Source: Candidatus Stramentimicrobium fermentans
GTDB lineage: Bacteria > Atribacterota > Phoenicimicrobiia > Phoenicimicrobiales > Stramentimicrobiaceae
Length of the DNA stretch: 54,463 nucleotides
Direction of reading: 5' to 3'
NCBI GenBank assembly: GCA_012520575.1
Contig: JAAYOB010000010.1
Location: 1 to 54,463 of the forward strand
Shown: positions 9,944 through 18,998 of the stretch, one piece after another
How the letters are laid out: every line of letters starts with the position of its first letter
How positions within the stretch are numbered: position 1 is the stretch's first letter
Made by a program: the position numbers and the translations under genes
Notes under the pieces: generated by a model
The model's database searches: none
What the model was told of the DNA's origin: nothing
Seen by the model: only the letters and a program-made list of their open reading frames with translations

Positions 9944-10912
9944 ATGGATATATTTAAAGATGCTGACATTAAGTTCGTTTCCTTTAGGAAAAAAAGTTAT
10001 CTTCTTTCCGGGATAATAATTTTGATTGGGCTCATATCCTTCTTAATACAGGGGTTCAGCTATGGTATAGATTTTGCCGGTGGTGCTTTGTTGCAGCTGG
10101 AATTTAATCGGAAAGATGTAGCTATTGCTGAGATTAGGAATGTATTGGGAGAAATAGATTTAGCCGGTAGTACTATTCAATCGCTATCCGATGGTGAATT
10201 TGTAATAAGAACAGCCCAGACCGAATTGCAAGAAAGGCAAAAAATATTAGATGTTATTAAAGAAAGAATTGGCCCCTTTCGGGTATTAAGGTTAGAAATA
10301 GTTGGTCCTGTTATTGGAGAATCATTAAAAAGACTGACCGCCCTGGCTATTATTTTTGCTTTTATTGGTATGATTCTATATATAACAGTTAGATTTCAAT
10401 TTAAATATGCTATTACTGCAATTATTGCCCTGGCACATGATGTCTTAGTTACCTTAGCCGTACTCTCTTTATTACAGAAAGAGATAACAATTCCCATCGT
10501 AGCAGCACTTCTTACTATTGTAGGCTACTCCATAAATAATACCATTGTAATCTTTGATAGGCTTAGAGAGAATTTAAAGTTAAAGCCACAAGTCCCATTG
10601 CCAGAAATAATAAATCTTAGCATAAACCAATCTCTGACCAGGACTACCTATACTGCTGTCACCACCTTATTACCTGTACTGGCACTCTATTTCTTTGGCG
10701 GAACCTTATCCGATTTTGCTTTTGTTTTATTTATAGGAATTTCTGTAGGCACTTATTCCTCTAACTGTATTGCCGGACCCATGTTGTTAGAATTAAAGAA
10801 GAAGGGGAAAATATCTGCTAAATCTGTGTCGATAATTAATCAGGAAGAAAAAGTTAGGAAAAAAGAAATAAAAGTAACTAAAAAACAAAAAAAGAAGACC
10901 AAGTTAGAGTAA
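9944..10912 (+). CDS. secF: Protein translocase subunit SecF
   Basis: SecF is the partner of SecD. The 322-residue protein has the signature YGIDFAGGALLQLEF near residues 37-51. The RND membrane core follows, with DVLVTLAVLS and VGYSINNTIVIFDRLREN. A lysine-rich cytoplasmic tail of about 35 residues ends the protein. ATG 9944 is preferred over TTG 9941, because AGGGAGG (9931-9937) is then 6 nt upstream. Confidence 0.94.
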   Translation: MDIFKDADIKFVSFRKKSYLLSGIIILIGLISFLIQGFSYGIDFAGGALLQLEFNRKDVAIAEIRNVLGEIDLAGSTIQSLSDGEFVIRTAQTELQERQKILDVIKERIGPFRVLRLEIVGPVIGESLKRLTALAIIFAFIGMILYITVRFQFKYAITAIIALAHDVLVTLAVLSLLQKEITIPIVAALLTIVGYSINNTIVIFDRLRENLKLKPQVPLPEIINLSINQSLTRTTYTAVTTLLPVLALYFFGGTLSDFAFVLFIGISVGTYSSNCIAGPMLLELKKKGKISAKSVSIINQEEKVRKKEIKVTKKQKKKTKLE

Positions 10913-10963
10913 ATACACAAAGGTGAACCTATTTCCATTTTGAGAATCGGAGGTTTTTGCTCA

Positions 10964-11482
10964 ATGGATATAAGAAATATAATTCGGAATGTGCCGGATT
11001 TCCCGATAAAAGGGATACAGTTTAAAGATATTACTACCTTACTGAAAGACAAAGAGGCTTTTCGATATTGTGTTGACCAGATTACGCAGCACTGTAAAGG
11101 CTTAAATATCGACTATATTGCTGGGATTGAGGCACGTGGTTTTATTATAGGTGCTCCGGTTGCCTATAGTTTAGACGTAGGGTTTATTCCTATCCGCAAA
11201 GGAGGGCGGCTTCCCTATAAAGTAGAAAAGATTACCTACCAATTGGAATATGGGGAAAGTATCGTAGAAATCCACCAAGATGCCTTTCAAAAAGGTAACC
11301 GTATTATGGTAGTAGACGATTTGTTAGCTACCGGAGGAACCACTCTGGCCGTTTTTCAGCTTATTGAAAGATTGGGAGGGGTAGTGGTTGGGGCTGATTT
11401 TATTATAGAATTAGAAATGTTACAGGGAAGAGAAAAGCTTAAAAACTACCCGGTTTTTTCCCTAGTAAAATATAAGATATAA
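10964..11482 (+). CDS. apt: Adenine phosphoribosyltransferase
   Basis: Apt salvages adenine to AMP using PRPP. The 172-residue protein has the family start IRNVPDFPIKGIQFKDIT, the motif GIEARGFIIGAPVA and the PRPP-binding loop VVDDLLATGGT. The start at ATG 10964 follows GGAGG (10949-10953) by 10 nt and gives normal Apt length. An upstream in-frame TTG (10940) would add eight unusual residues. Apt next to relA is common. Confidence 0.94.
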   Translation: MDIRNIIRNVPDFPIKGIQFKDITTLLKDKEAFRYCVDQITQHCKGLNIDYIAGIEARGFIIGAPVAYSLDVGFIPIRKGGRLPYKVEKITYQLEYGESIVEIHQDAFQKGNRIMVVDDLLATGGTTLAVFQLIERLGGVVVGADFIIELEMLQGREKLKNYPVFSLVKYKI

Positions 11483-11634
11483 TTACCCGAAATCAATATA
11501 AAATAACTAAGACAATTGCTATTTTCCATTCTAATTTAATCACCATAAAAGCATTTCAAAAGAGCACATTAATTTAGCAATAACTATATATAGACAAAAG
11601 TATTATAATGAAGTTGTTCCTTTCCTGAATAGCC

Positions 11635-13815
11635 ATGTTAAGAGAAGAGGTATCCCAAATAGATATACCGGTTAAGATTGAAACAATAATAGATAAAATT
11701 AAAGACTACAATGCCGAAGCTGATTTTGATTTTTTGTGGAGGGCCTATATCTTCTCCCAGGAAGCCCACCAGAATCAAAAAAGATATTCCGGTGCACCTT
11801 ATCTATCCCATCCATTAGAGGTAGCCGATATACTGGTAGATCTGAACATGGATATTACTACCATTGCCGCAGGTTTGCTGCACGATGTGGTAGAAGATAC
11901 CCAGGTAAGTTTGGAAGAGATAAATAATATCTTTGGGGAAGAAGTTGCTATGTTGGTAAATGGAGTCACCAAGCTGAGTAAGATTTCTTTCCAGACTAAA
12001 GAGGAGGCACAGGCTGAAAATTTTCGAAAGATGTTTCTGGCTATTGCTGAAGATATCAGGGTTATTTTGATTAAATTAGCCGATAGATTGGATAATATGC
12101 GTACTTTAAAATATATGCCTGCGCCCAAACGTTTACTGAAAGCTCAGGAGACTTTAGATATATATGTTTCCATTGCTCATAGGCTAGGTCTATACCAGGT
12201 GAAGTGGGAGCTAGAAGATCTTTCTTTGCTCAATTTAAACCCTAGAAAATACAGAGAATTAGCTAAAAATGTGGCTAAAAGTAGGGAAGAAAGAGAGCAG
12301 TACATAGAATTTATAAAAAAGAAGATGGAAGAGGAGCTAAAGAAATTTGGCATCAAAGTCAGGATACAGGGAAGACCTAAAAATATCTACAGTATTTATA
12401 GGAAAATGAAAGAACAGGAAAAATACTTTTTTCAAATCCTGGATTTAATGGCAATTAGAATTATCTGTAACAATATTACCGATTGTTACGCTTCCCTGGG
12501 TCTTCTTCATTCTTTCTGGAAACCGATGCCGGGAAGGTTCAAAGATTATATTGCTATGCCTAAATCAAATATGTATCAGTCTCTGCACACTACTGTTATT
12601 ACCTCAGAAGGTGAACCACTTGAAGTTCAAATTAGGACAGAGGAAATGCACCGTACAGCTGAGTATGGAATTGCCGCTCATTGGAAATATAAAGAAAAAG
12701 GAGAATCAATAAAAGATAGTAAATTTGAGGAAAGGTTAAGCTGGTTGCGCCAGATACTGGATTGGCAGAAAGAACTGAAAGACCCACGTGAATTTATGGA
12801 GAATCTGAGAATTGACCTATTACAGTATGAGGTATATACTTTCACTCCCAAAGGTGATGTAAAAATCTTGCCACTAGGTTCAACCCCAGTGGATTTTGCC
12901 TATTCTATACATACCGAAATTGGCCATCACTGTGTGGGTGCCAAGGTTAACAATAGAATTGTGCCGCTTGATAGAAAATTGTCCAGCGGCGACATTGTAG
13001 AAATAATAACATCTAAAACATCTGAAGGACCAAGTCGAGATTGGCTGAAATTTGTACAGACCTCATCTGCAAAAAGTAGAATTAAGGGCTGGTTTAAAAA
13101 AGAGTTTAAGGCAGAGAATATAGAAAAAGGGAGAACTATGTTGCTCAAGGAACTGGAAAAATTCAGAACTCCTTGGAGTCCCGAATTAGAGAAAAAACTT
13201 GCCGATATTTGTCAGTCAATGGGCTATACCGACTCTGATTCTTTATTGGAAGCAGTTGGTTATAAAAAATTGAACCCTGTTCAATTGATTAATAAATTGT
13301 TACCCCAAAAGAAAAAAGAGGAAGAAATTCAGGTTAAAGAAGAAGCCGTTAAAGAAAAAAGGATTGAAAAGGGTGTAAAGATTGATGGAGTAGATAATTT
13401 GCTGATACAATTTGCTAAATGCTGCCACCCGGTTCCGGGTGATGGTATCATTGGTTATATTACCAGAGGAAGGGGAGTCACCATTCATAGGGTTGAATGC
13501 CCCAATCTAATTAATCTTGCTCAGGATGGTGAAAGGATTATTAAGGCGGAGTGGTATGATACTGAGGAGAGTTATTTTCCGGTAAATATAAAAATCATAG
13601 CCACAGATAGAAAAAATTTACTCTCTGATATATCGATGGTACTATCAAATCTTAAAGCAGAAATAAAATATATCAATGGTGTTACCGACAAAAACAATGT
13701 TGTTATTATGAATCTTACCATTGAAGTTAATTCACTGGACCATTTAAAAGAAATATTGGCCCGGCTAAAGAGTCTGGCTGGTGTGAAAGAAGTAATAAGG
13801 ACGGAAGGAGAATAG
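11635..13815 (+). CDS. relA: RelA/SpoT bifunctional (p)ppGpp synthetase/hydrolase
   Basis: It makes and degrades the stringent-response alarmone (p)ppGpp. In the 726-residue protein the N-terminal HD hydrolase domain has HDVVEDT at about residues 83-89, and HPLEVA and DRLDNMRTL are present. The hydrolase site therefore looks intact. The synthetase domain follows at about 240-350 with YQSLHTTVI. Then come the TGS domain (about 400-460, VYTFTPKGDV), a conserved CCHPVPGD segment (about 600) and a C-terminal ACT domain (about 655-726). No clear ribosome site precedes ATG 11635. TATAAT at 11604-11609 may be its -10 box. Confidence 0.95.
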   Translation: MLREEVSQIDIPVKIETIIDKIKDYNAEADFDFLWRAYIFSQEAHQNQKRYSGAPYLSHPLEVADILVDLNMDITTIAAGLLHDVVEDTQVSLEEINNIFGEEVAMLVNGVTKLSKISFQTKEEAQAENFRKMFLAIAEDIRVILIKLADRLDNMRTLKYMPAPKRLLKAQETLDIYVSIAHRLGLYQVKWELEDLSLLNLNPRKYRELAKNVAKSREEREQYIEFIKKKMEEELKKFGIKVRIQGRPKNIYSIYRKMKEQEKYFFQILDLMAIRIICNNITDCYASLGLLHSFWKPMPGRFKDYIAMPKSNMYQSLHTTVITSEGEPLEVQIRTEEMHRTAEYGIAAHWKYKEKGESIKDSKFEERLSWLRQILDWQKELKDPREFMENLRIDLLQYEVYTFTPKGDVKILPLGSTPVDFAYSIHTEIGHHCVGAKVNNRIVPLDRKLSSGDIVEIITSKTSEGPSRDWLKFVQTSSAKSRIKGWFKKEFKAENIEKGRTMLLKELEKFRTPWSPELEKKLADICQSMGYTDSDSLLEAVGYKKLNPVQLINKLLPQKKKEEEIQVKEEAVKEKRIEKGVKIDGVDNLLIQFAKCCHPVPGDGIIGYITRGRGVTIHRVECPNLINLAQDGERIIKAEWYDTEESYFPVNIKIIATDRKNLLSDISMVLSNLKAEIKYINGVTDKNNVVIMNLTIEVNSLDHLKEILARLKSLAGVKEVIRTEGE

Positions 13816-13827
13816 CGAAGTAGAACA

Positions 13828-14274
13828 ATGAAAGCGGTTATCCAGAGGGTCAGTAATGCCCGAGTCATAGTAGGGGAGCAACAAATTGCTCAGATAGATA
13901 AAGGTATGTTAGTTTTACTGGGTGTAAAAAAGGAGGATACACAACAAGAGACCGAACTGTTAGCAAAAAAAACGGCAAATTTGCGGATCTTTAATGATGA
14001 AGATGGGAAAATGAATTTGTCTCTGCTGGATACAGAAGGGGAGGCCTTGGTAGTATCACAATTTACCCTATATGGTAATTGTAAAAAGGGGAGGAGGCCG
14101 AGCTTTATAGAGGCGGCCTTGCCGGAAAAGGCAGATTTACTTTATCAATATTATGTAGACTGTTTAAGGAAAGAGGGTATTTCTGTCCAAACTGGGCAGT
14201 TTCAGGCCATGATGCAGGTTGAATTAATTAATGATGGTCCGGTTACTATAATTTTAGATAGTGATGATTTTTAG
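13828..14274 (+). CDS. dtd: D-aminoacyl-tRNA deacylase
   Basis: Dtd removes D-amino acids (and glycine mischarged on tRNA-Ala) from tRNAs. The 148-residue protein begins [13 protein letters not shown] and carries both signature loops: [10 protein letters not shown] (about residues 78-87) and the C-terminal NDGPVTI (about 136-142). It starts 12 nt after relA, the usual neighbour. Confidence 0.96.
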   Translation: MKAVIQRVSNARVIVGEQQIAQIDKGMLVLLGVKKEDTQQETELLAKKTANLRIFNDEDGKMNLSLLDTEGEALVVSQFTLYGNCKKGRRPSFIEAALPEKADLLYQYYVDCLRKEGISVQTGQFQAMMQVELINDGPVTIILDSDDF

Positions 14275-14304
14275 TTCGATGGTAGTAAAATAAGGAAGGT
14301 TTTT

Positions 14305-14943
14305 ATGAGTAGAGATCGGCAAAGCTTTTATTTAAAAAGGATAGTTATGGGGGATCTGGCTACCAATTGCTATCTTCTGGGATGCCTGAAGACTAATGAG
14401 GCTGCAGTTATTGACCCAGCCGAGGAGAGTGAAATTCTTTTAGATCTGATAGATGAGAAAGGATTTCAATTAAATTATATTATTAATACCCATGGCCATG
14501 GTGACCATATTGGTGGGAATAAACAATTAAAGGAAAAATATTCTGCCAAATTATTGATACATCAGCTAGATGAGGGTATGTTGATTAATCCTCAAAAGAA
14601 TTTTTCTTTTTATATGGAAAAGCCTATCCAGTCCCCAGCGCCTGATGATTATTTAAGAGATGGAATGTGCCTAAATTTAGGTCTGCACCGTCTCTATATT
14701 ATCCATACTCCAGGTCATTCTCCAGGCAGTGTTTCCATAAGATTAAATCATATTATCTTTACCGGAGATACTTTATTCAAAGAAGGTATAGGGCGAACAG
14801 ACCTTCCTGGGGGTTCGCAACCAGTATTAATGCATTCCATTAAAGAAAAATTGTTAGGCTTAGATAGTTCCAGCGAGATCTTGCCCGGTCATGGTCCCGC
14901 TTCTACTTTAAAACATGAATTAGAGTATAACCCGTGGCTGTAA
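14305..14943 (+). CDS. Metallo-beta-lactamase-fold hydrolase (glyoxalase II-like)
   Basis: The 212-residue protein has the dinuclear zinc motif THGHGDHIGG (about residues 63-72). Downstream ligands are HTPGHSPGS, FTGDTLF and LPGHGP. Family members hydrolyse thioesters such as hydroxyacyl-glutathione or related compounds, and the substrate here cannot be read from sequence. The Firmicutes-type relA-dtd-MBL order is conserved. It lies 30 nt after dtd and probably shares its transcript. Confidence 0.88.
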   Translation: MSRDRQSFYLKRIVMGDLATNCYLLGCLKTNEAAVIDPAEESEILLDLIDEKGFQLNYIINTHGHGDHIGGNKQLKEKYSAKLLIHQLDEGMLINPQKNFSFYMEKPIQSPAPDDYLRDGMCLNLGLHRLYIIHTPGHSPGSVSIRLNHIIFTGDTLFKEGIGRTDLPGGSQPVLMHSIKEKLLGLDSSSEILPGHGPASTLKHELEYNPWL

Positions 14944-14981
14944 TAAGTTAGGGTTAATATGGGATTGATAGAGGAGAAATT

Positions 14982-16241
14982 ATGTTGTCATATGAGATAA
15001 AGGATATTAATTTGGCTGAGTCAGGGTTGAAACGGATAAGATGGGCACAAAATCAAATGCCTGTCCTGGTTGATATTAAAAAACGTTTTGAAAAAGAACA
15101 ACCTTTGAAAGGCATTAACATCTCTGCCTGTCTGCATGTCACCACAGAGACTGCTGTATTAATGATTGCCTTAAAGGCAGGCGGCGCTCGTCCCGTCTTG
15201 TGCGCTTCTAATCCCCTAAGTACTCAGGATGATGTAGCAGCATCGCTGGTAAGGGACTGTCAAATTCCGGTTTTTGCTATTAAGGGAATTGATTCCAGTG
15301 GCTATTATCGCCATATCAACAGAGCATTAGACTGTGGACCACATCTTACTATGGATGACGGAGCAGATCTGGTTAGCATGGTTCATAGTTCGAGAAAAGA
15401 GCTTATTGCCAATATAACTGGCGGAACAGAAGAAACTACTACCGGCGTTATACGTTTAAGAAGTATGGAAAAAGAAGGGGTTTTACAGTATCCCATTATT
15501 GCTGTAAATGACGCTTTAACCAAACATCTTTTTGATAATAGATATGGAACAGGACAGAGCACCATTGATGGTTTATTCAGGAGTACCAATATTTTGCTTG
15601 CCGGTAAGGTAGTAGTAGTATGCGGATATGGATGGTGTGGCAGAGGTGTAGCGAACAGAGCGAGGGGGATGGGGGCTAGGGTAATCGTTACTGAGATTGA
15701 TTCACTGAAAGCTCTAGAAGCAATAATGGATGGCTTTCAAGTAACCACAATAGGCAAAGCTGCCCAAATCGGTGATATTTTTATTACTTTAACCGGAAAT
15801 AAAAATGTTATCGGCAAGAGTGAGTTTTCAGTAATGAAAAACGGCGCAGTCTTGGCTAATGCCGGACATTTTAATGCCGAGATCGATATCCCGGCACTGG
15901 AAGAAGTAACTATAAAAAAAGAATTAGCTAGAAATGGGGTTATATCCTACATTTTTAAGGATAAAAAACAGCTTTACTTATTAGCAGAGGGGAGATTGCT
16001 AAATTTATCTGCCGCTGAAGGGCATCCTGCCAGTGTTATGGACATGAGTTTTGCTAACCAGGCATTGTCGATAGAATACTTAATTAAAGAAACCGGGTCG
16101 CTATCTAAAAAGGTTTATTCCGTTCCGGAAGAGATAGACCAGCAAATAGCTTTGTTAAAATTAAATAGTATGGATATTACCATTGACCAACTAACCGAAG
16201 AGCAAAGAAAGTATTTGAGCAGTTGGCAAGAGGGTACCTGA
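14982..16241 (+). CDS. ahcY: Adenosylhomocysteinase
   Basis: It hydrolyses S-adenosylhomocysteine to adenosine and homocysteine, clearing the product of SAM-dependent methylation. The 419-residue protein shows TTETAVLMIALKAGGA, MDDGADLV and TGGTEETTTGV. The NAD-binding glycine motif CGYGWCGRGVA is at about residues 215-225, and the C-terminal HPASVMDMSFANQ is intact. It is of the shorter form typical of anaerobes and archaea. GAGGAG lies 7 nt before the ATG. Confidence 0.95.
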   Translation: MLSYEIKDINLAESGLKRIRWAQNQMPVLVDIKKRFEKEQPLKGINISACLHVTTETAVLMIALKAGGARPVLCASNPLSTQDDVAASLVRDCQIPVFAIKGIDSSGYYRHINRALDCGPHLTMDDGADLVSMVHSSRKELIANITGGTEETTTGVIRLRSMEKEGVLQYPIIAVNDALTKHLFDNRYGTGQSTIDGLFRSTNILLAGKVVVVCGYGWCGRGVANRARGMGARVIVTEIDSLKALEAIMDGFQVTTIGKAAQIGDIFITLTGNKNVIGKSEFSVMKNGAVLANAGHFNAEIDIPALEEVTIKKELARNGVISYIFKDKKQLYLLAEGRLLNLSAAEGHPASVMDMSFANQALSIEYLIKETGSLSKKVYSVPEEIDQQIALLKLNSMDITIDQLTEEQRKYLSSWQEGT

Positions 16242-16290
16242 TTCTCTTAATGAAATAATTTAATATGGAATATAATTAATTTATGAAAAG

Positions 16291-17046
16291 ATGGTTGATA
16301 ATAATTTTTGGGATTATCTGAAAGAAGGATTTCTTAATCTTATTTATCCTCTTAGTTGTCAGAATTGTGGCAGACCAATTAAAGAGTCCAAGGGGTACAG
16401 CCTTTGTGATGATTGCCTGAAACTAATAAAATTAATCTCTCCTCCTTATTGCTATCGATGTGGTAAACCATTTTCAGGGGAGGTAGACTTTGAAGAAAAA
16501 GCAATTTGCGCTGATTGCCTTACAAAAAAGCGCCCTTACTATTTTACCAGGTCTGTTGCTTATTATCAGGGAGTGTTGAGAGAAGGCGTTCATTTACTTA
16601 AATACCAAAAACAAGTAAAATTAGTACAGCCTTTAGGGAATTTACTGGTTAGCTATCTGGCTAAGAATGATTTTATTATGATAAGAGAAATTGATTTAGT
16701 TGTACCGGTACCTTTGTTTAAGAAAGACTGCTTAAAAAGAGGTTTTAACCAGAGTAGTTTATTGGCAAAATATGTTGCTGATTACTTTTCCCTCTACTTT
16801 TCAGAGGATTTATTAATAAAAGATAAAATGAATTTATCTCAAGTCGGCTTATCAAAGACAGAAAGGAAGAAAAATGTCAGAAAGGTCTATACTCTAAATA
16901 CCTCTTTTTCACTAGAAGGATTATCCAATATTCTTTTAATTGACGATATATTTACCACCGGTGCTACTATTGATGCCTGTTGCCGGGAATTAAAAAAAAC
17001 AGGAGTAGAGAAATTATATGTCTTGACTTTGGCGAGAGGAGTATAA
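16291..17046 (+). CDS. comF: ComF family phosphoribosyltransferase-like protein
   Basis: ComF/ComFC proteins contribute to DNA uptake in naturally competent bacteria, though many carriers are not known to be competent. The 251-residue protein has a zinc-ribbon N-terminus with paired cysteines (CQNCG, CDDC, CYRCG, CADC within residues 23-80). A PRTase domain follows, with VPVPLFKKDCLKRGFNQS and the PRPP loop LLIDDIFTTGAT. The ribosome site is weak. A TATAAT at 16271-16276 may be the promoter -10. Its 3' end runs directly into the structured RNA at 17061. Confidence 0.9.
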   Translation: MVDNNFWDYLKEGFLNLIYPLSCQNCGRPIKESKGYSLCDDCLKLIKLISPPYCYRCGKPFSGEVDFEEKAICADCLTKKRPYYFTRSVAYYQGVLREGVHLLKYQKQVKLVQPLGNLLVSYLAKNDFIMIREIDLVVPVPLFKKDCLKRGFNQSSLLAKYVADYFSLYFSEDLLIKDKMNLSQVGLSKTERKKNVRKVYTLNTSFSLEGLSNILLIDDIFTTGATIDACCRELKKTGVEKLYVLTLARGV

Positions 17047-17060
17047 ATACCATTGTAGAA

Positions 17061-17274
17061 ATTCCTCCTTAGGGCTGTGGTTGAAAGTCGATGCCAGCCG
17101 CAGGCAAAACGACCCACGTAAGGTAACGATTATTAGTTACTGAGCATGGTGCGGTTTTGGAGTAAGTCCTGCCTTATTATAGGAATATAATAGGAGAAGA
17201 GTATTAGTGAAAAGATAGCGAGGCTCTCTGCAGGCGAATGTGGGGTAAAAGACCAGGTCAGCCTAAGGAGGGAT
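17061..17274 (+). ncRNA. Structured noncoding RNA, probable raiA-motif RNA
   Basis: Between comF and the RaiA/HPF gene lies a 214-nt element closed by a strong long-range helix. CCTCCTTAGG (17064-17073) pairs perfectly with CCTAAGGAGG (17262-17271). The helix is extended outward by three pairs and inward by CTG/CAG past one bulged G. Inside are nested GTCG/CGAC and TGCC/GGCA helices (17087-17113), GTAAC/GTTAC (17123-17140), and CCTTATTATA/TATAATAGG (17172-17194) with one bulge. No ORF fills it. The raiA motif is a large RNA class known between comFC and raiA in Firmicutes and Actinobacteria. Size and context fit, but identity needs a covariance search. Confidence 0.78.
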
Positions 17275-17353
17275 ACTTTTAAGGATAAACGAACCCTTAG
17301 CAGTAATGGAAAAATTAATTTTATAAATTAATTAAAGAAAGCATTAACGGAGA

Positions 17354-17362
17354 TGCTATAAT
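17354..17362 (+). promoter_or_regulatory. Extended -10 promoter candidate before hpf
   Basis: TGC followed by a perfect TATAAT (17357-17362) forms an extended -10 element without a good -35. It would give hpf a 5' UTR of about 138 nt that excludes the structured RNA, so hpf and the RNA could be transcribed separately. An AT-only 9-bp hairpin (17313-17333) lies just upstream. Confidence 0.45.
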
Positions 17363-17506
17363 ATTATAAATGTGTAAATAATGGATGAGTATATTCTCAA
17401 TTCTTTTATTCAGAGAATAGGTTTGAAGAAAGTATGCCTTATCAGTTAAGTACTGTTTCTAAGCGAATAATATTGTTGAACCTAAATCAATTGAAGGAGG
17501 AGCAGA

Positions 17507-18055
17507 ATGAATTTAATTATAAAAGGTAAACAATTTGAGGTAACAGATTCTATAGAGAACTATATCAGAAAAAAAATGACGAAATTAGAGAAGTATTTTG
17601 ATCAGATTATGGAGGCAGTTGCCACAATTAGTGTTCAGAAGCATAGGCATATCTTCGAAGTTACTTTACAGGCTAAAAGGGCGATTATTAAAGCAGAAGA
17701 AGAGAGTGATGATATTTATAATTCTATTGATCGGGTTGTGGAAAGACTGGAAAGGCAAATAATTAAATATAAAGAAAAACTTTACTCTAAGCATGGTACT
17801 GAGTACAATAAAGGTAAAGTGGTAGAAATAAGTGAAAATGAAGACCTTGAAATAAGTTCTCCGCCTGAACAGGATAGAAAGATTGTGAAGACGAAAAGAT
17901 TCGTCTTAAAGCCTATGTCCCCGGAAGAGGCAAGCTTACAAATGGACCTCTTGGACCATAATTTTTTTGTTTTCAGCAATGAAGAGTCCGGGCAAATCAA
18001 TGTTATCTACAAGAGGAAGGATGGCAATTTTGGTTTAATAGAACCTGAAATATAA
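17507..18055 (+). CDS. hpf: Ribosome hibernation promoting factor, long form (RaiA/YfiA family)
   Basis: Long HPF binds the 30S subunit and dimerises 70S ribosomes into inactive 100S particles in starved cells. The 182-residue protein has the N-terminal S30AE domain (about residues 1-100; VTDSIENYIRKKMTKLEKYF). A linker and a C-terminal dimerisation domain follow (about 125-182; KRFVLKPMSPEEASLQMDLLDHNFFVF). The ribosome site GGAGGAG is 6-7 nt before the ATG. It is the raiA homologue that gives the upstream RNA its context. Confidence 0.95.
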   Translation: MNLIIKGKQFEVTDSIENYIRKKMTKLEKYFDQIMEAVATISVQKHRHIFEVTLQAKRAIIKAEEESDDIYNSIDRVVERLERQIIKYKEKLYSKHGTEYNKGKVVEISENEDLEISSPPEQDRKIVKTKRFVLKPMSPEEASLQMDLLDHNFFVFSNEESGQINVIYKRKDGNFGLIEPEI

Positions 18056-18070
18056 AAGAGGGAGCTATAG

Positions 18071-18739
18071 ATGAACAATGTCTCCATAAATAATTTTCGT
18101 AATTTTATCACCTTACCCCAGTCTACTACTAAAATAAAAGAAATTGAAAATTCTATTAATTCTTTAAATGGGGTATTATTTTCCAAGATTGTTTTGGCTG
18201 AGGATAAAGAGATTAAAGAAATTCATATTATTACTAAAGATTTATATAGCCCCAAAAAGATTACCCGTGATATAGAATCTCTCCTAATGGCTAAATATAA
18301 CATTCCTGTAGATTACCGTAAGATTAGTATTGCCCAGGTAGCTGAGGAAAAAAATTATTCTCCTCGCTTAAAGATTTCCGATCTCTCGGTTACTTCTGAA
18401 GGGGAAACCTTGCAGGTAATAGTAAAACTGGAAAATAATAATAAAATTTTCGAGGGAAAGATAAGCTGCATCAACTGGGACAAGAATAGGGAATATATTA
18501 TCACCAGAGCGACATTAGAGGCAATCACTTCTTTTTTAAAAGGACGGGTATTCTTTCAGGTGGAAGAGATTAAAAAAGTATATTTAGAGGATAGGGAAGT
18601 GTTTCTAATTTCAATTAATCTGATTAATGAGCAAGGCAAGGAAAATCTAATAGGTGTTGCCCCGATTGATGATGACCAGCACAGATCCCTGGTTAAAGCT
18701 ATCCTGAAGGCGGTAAACCGAAGAATAGCCTTTAATTAA
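18071..18739 (+). CDS. Conserved protein of unknown function, two alpha/beta domains
   Basis: I do not recognise a named family for this 222-residue protein. It is soluble, with no signal or membrane segment. The N-terminal part (about 20-85) has KEIHIITKDLYSPKKITRDIES and DYRKISIAQV. The C-terminal part (about 100-222) shows a strand-helix repeat: LEAITSFLKG followed by strands, then AILKAVNRRI at the end. It starts 15 nt after hpf with GAGGGAGC upstream, so it is probably cotranscribed with the hibernation factor. Confidence 0.75.
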   Translation: MNNVSINNFRNFITLPQSTTKIKEIENSINSLNGVLFSKIVLAEDKEIKEIHIITKDLYSPKKITRDIESLLMAKYNIPVDYRKISIAQVAEEKNYSPRLKISDLSVTSEGETLQVIVKLENNNKIFEGKISCINWDKNREYIITRATLEAITSFLKGRVFFQVEEIKKVYLEDREVFLISINLINEQGKENLIGVAPIDDDQHRSLVKAILKAVNRRIAFN

Positions 18740-18744
18740 AAAAA

Positions 18745-18772
18745 TGATTAGAAATTGATGTAACGATATAAT
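18745..18772 (+). promoter_or_regulatory. Candidate promoter of the 18783-19025 leader element
   Basis: A perfect TATAAT (18767-18772) is preceded 16 nt upstream by TGATTA (18745-18750). The predicted start near 18779 falls just before the 5' arm of the 12-bp inverted repeat at 18783. Confidence 0.45.
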
Positions 18773-18911
18773 ATAGATATAGATAGGTCGGTGATCCTTA
18801 GATAAAACCATTTAAAGGTGAAAATAAGTAGCAGATAGTTTTCTGAATGAGCGAAGCGTAGCGGTTTTTGCTTGTTCTTATTAGAACAAAGAAAAACCGT
18901 GGAGGTGCGAC

Positions 18912-18998
18912 ATGAAAATTAATAAAGCCAAATTAATCAGCTTTTTAATCAGTGTCATGGCCTTGCTACTGGCCGGTGGCGCCAAGTTTAGATGGTAA
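18912..18998 (+). CDS. Predicted 28-residue hydrophobic peptide (leader or small membrane protein)
   Basis: ATG 18912 is preceded by GGAGGTG (18901-18907) at good spacing and the frame closes with TAA at 18996-18998. The peptide begins MKINKAK, then has a hydrophobic stretch (LISFLISVMALLLAGG) and ends AKFRW. This looks like a single membrane helix with a basic N-terminus. I cannot assign a family. The stop codon lies 10 nt before the 3' terminator arm, so a terminating ribosome would touch that arm. Either a small membrane protein or a regulatory leader peptide is possible. Confidence 0.6.
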   Translation: MKINKAKLISFLISVMALLLAGGAKFRW

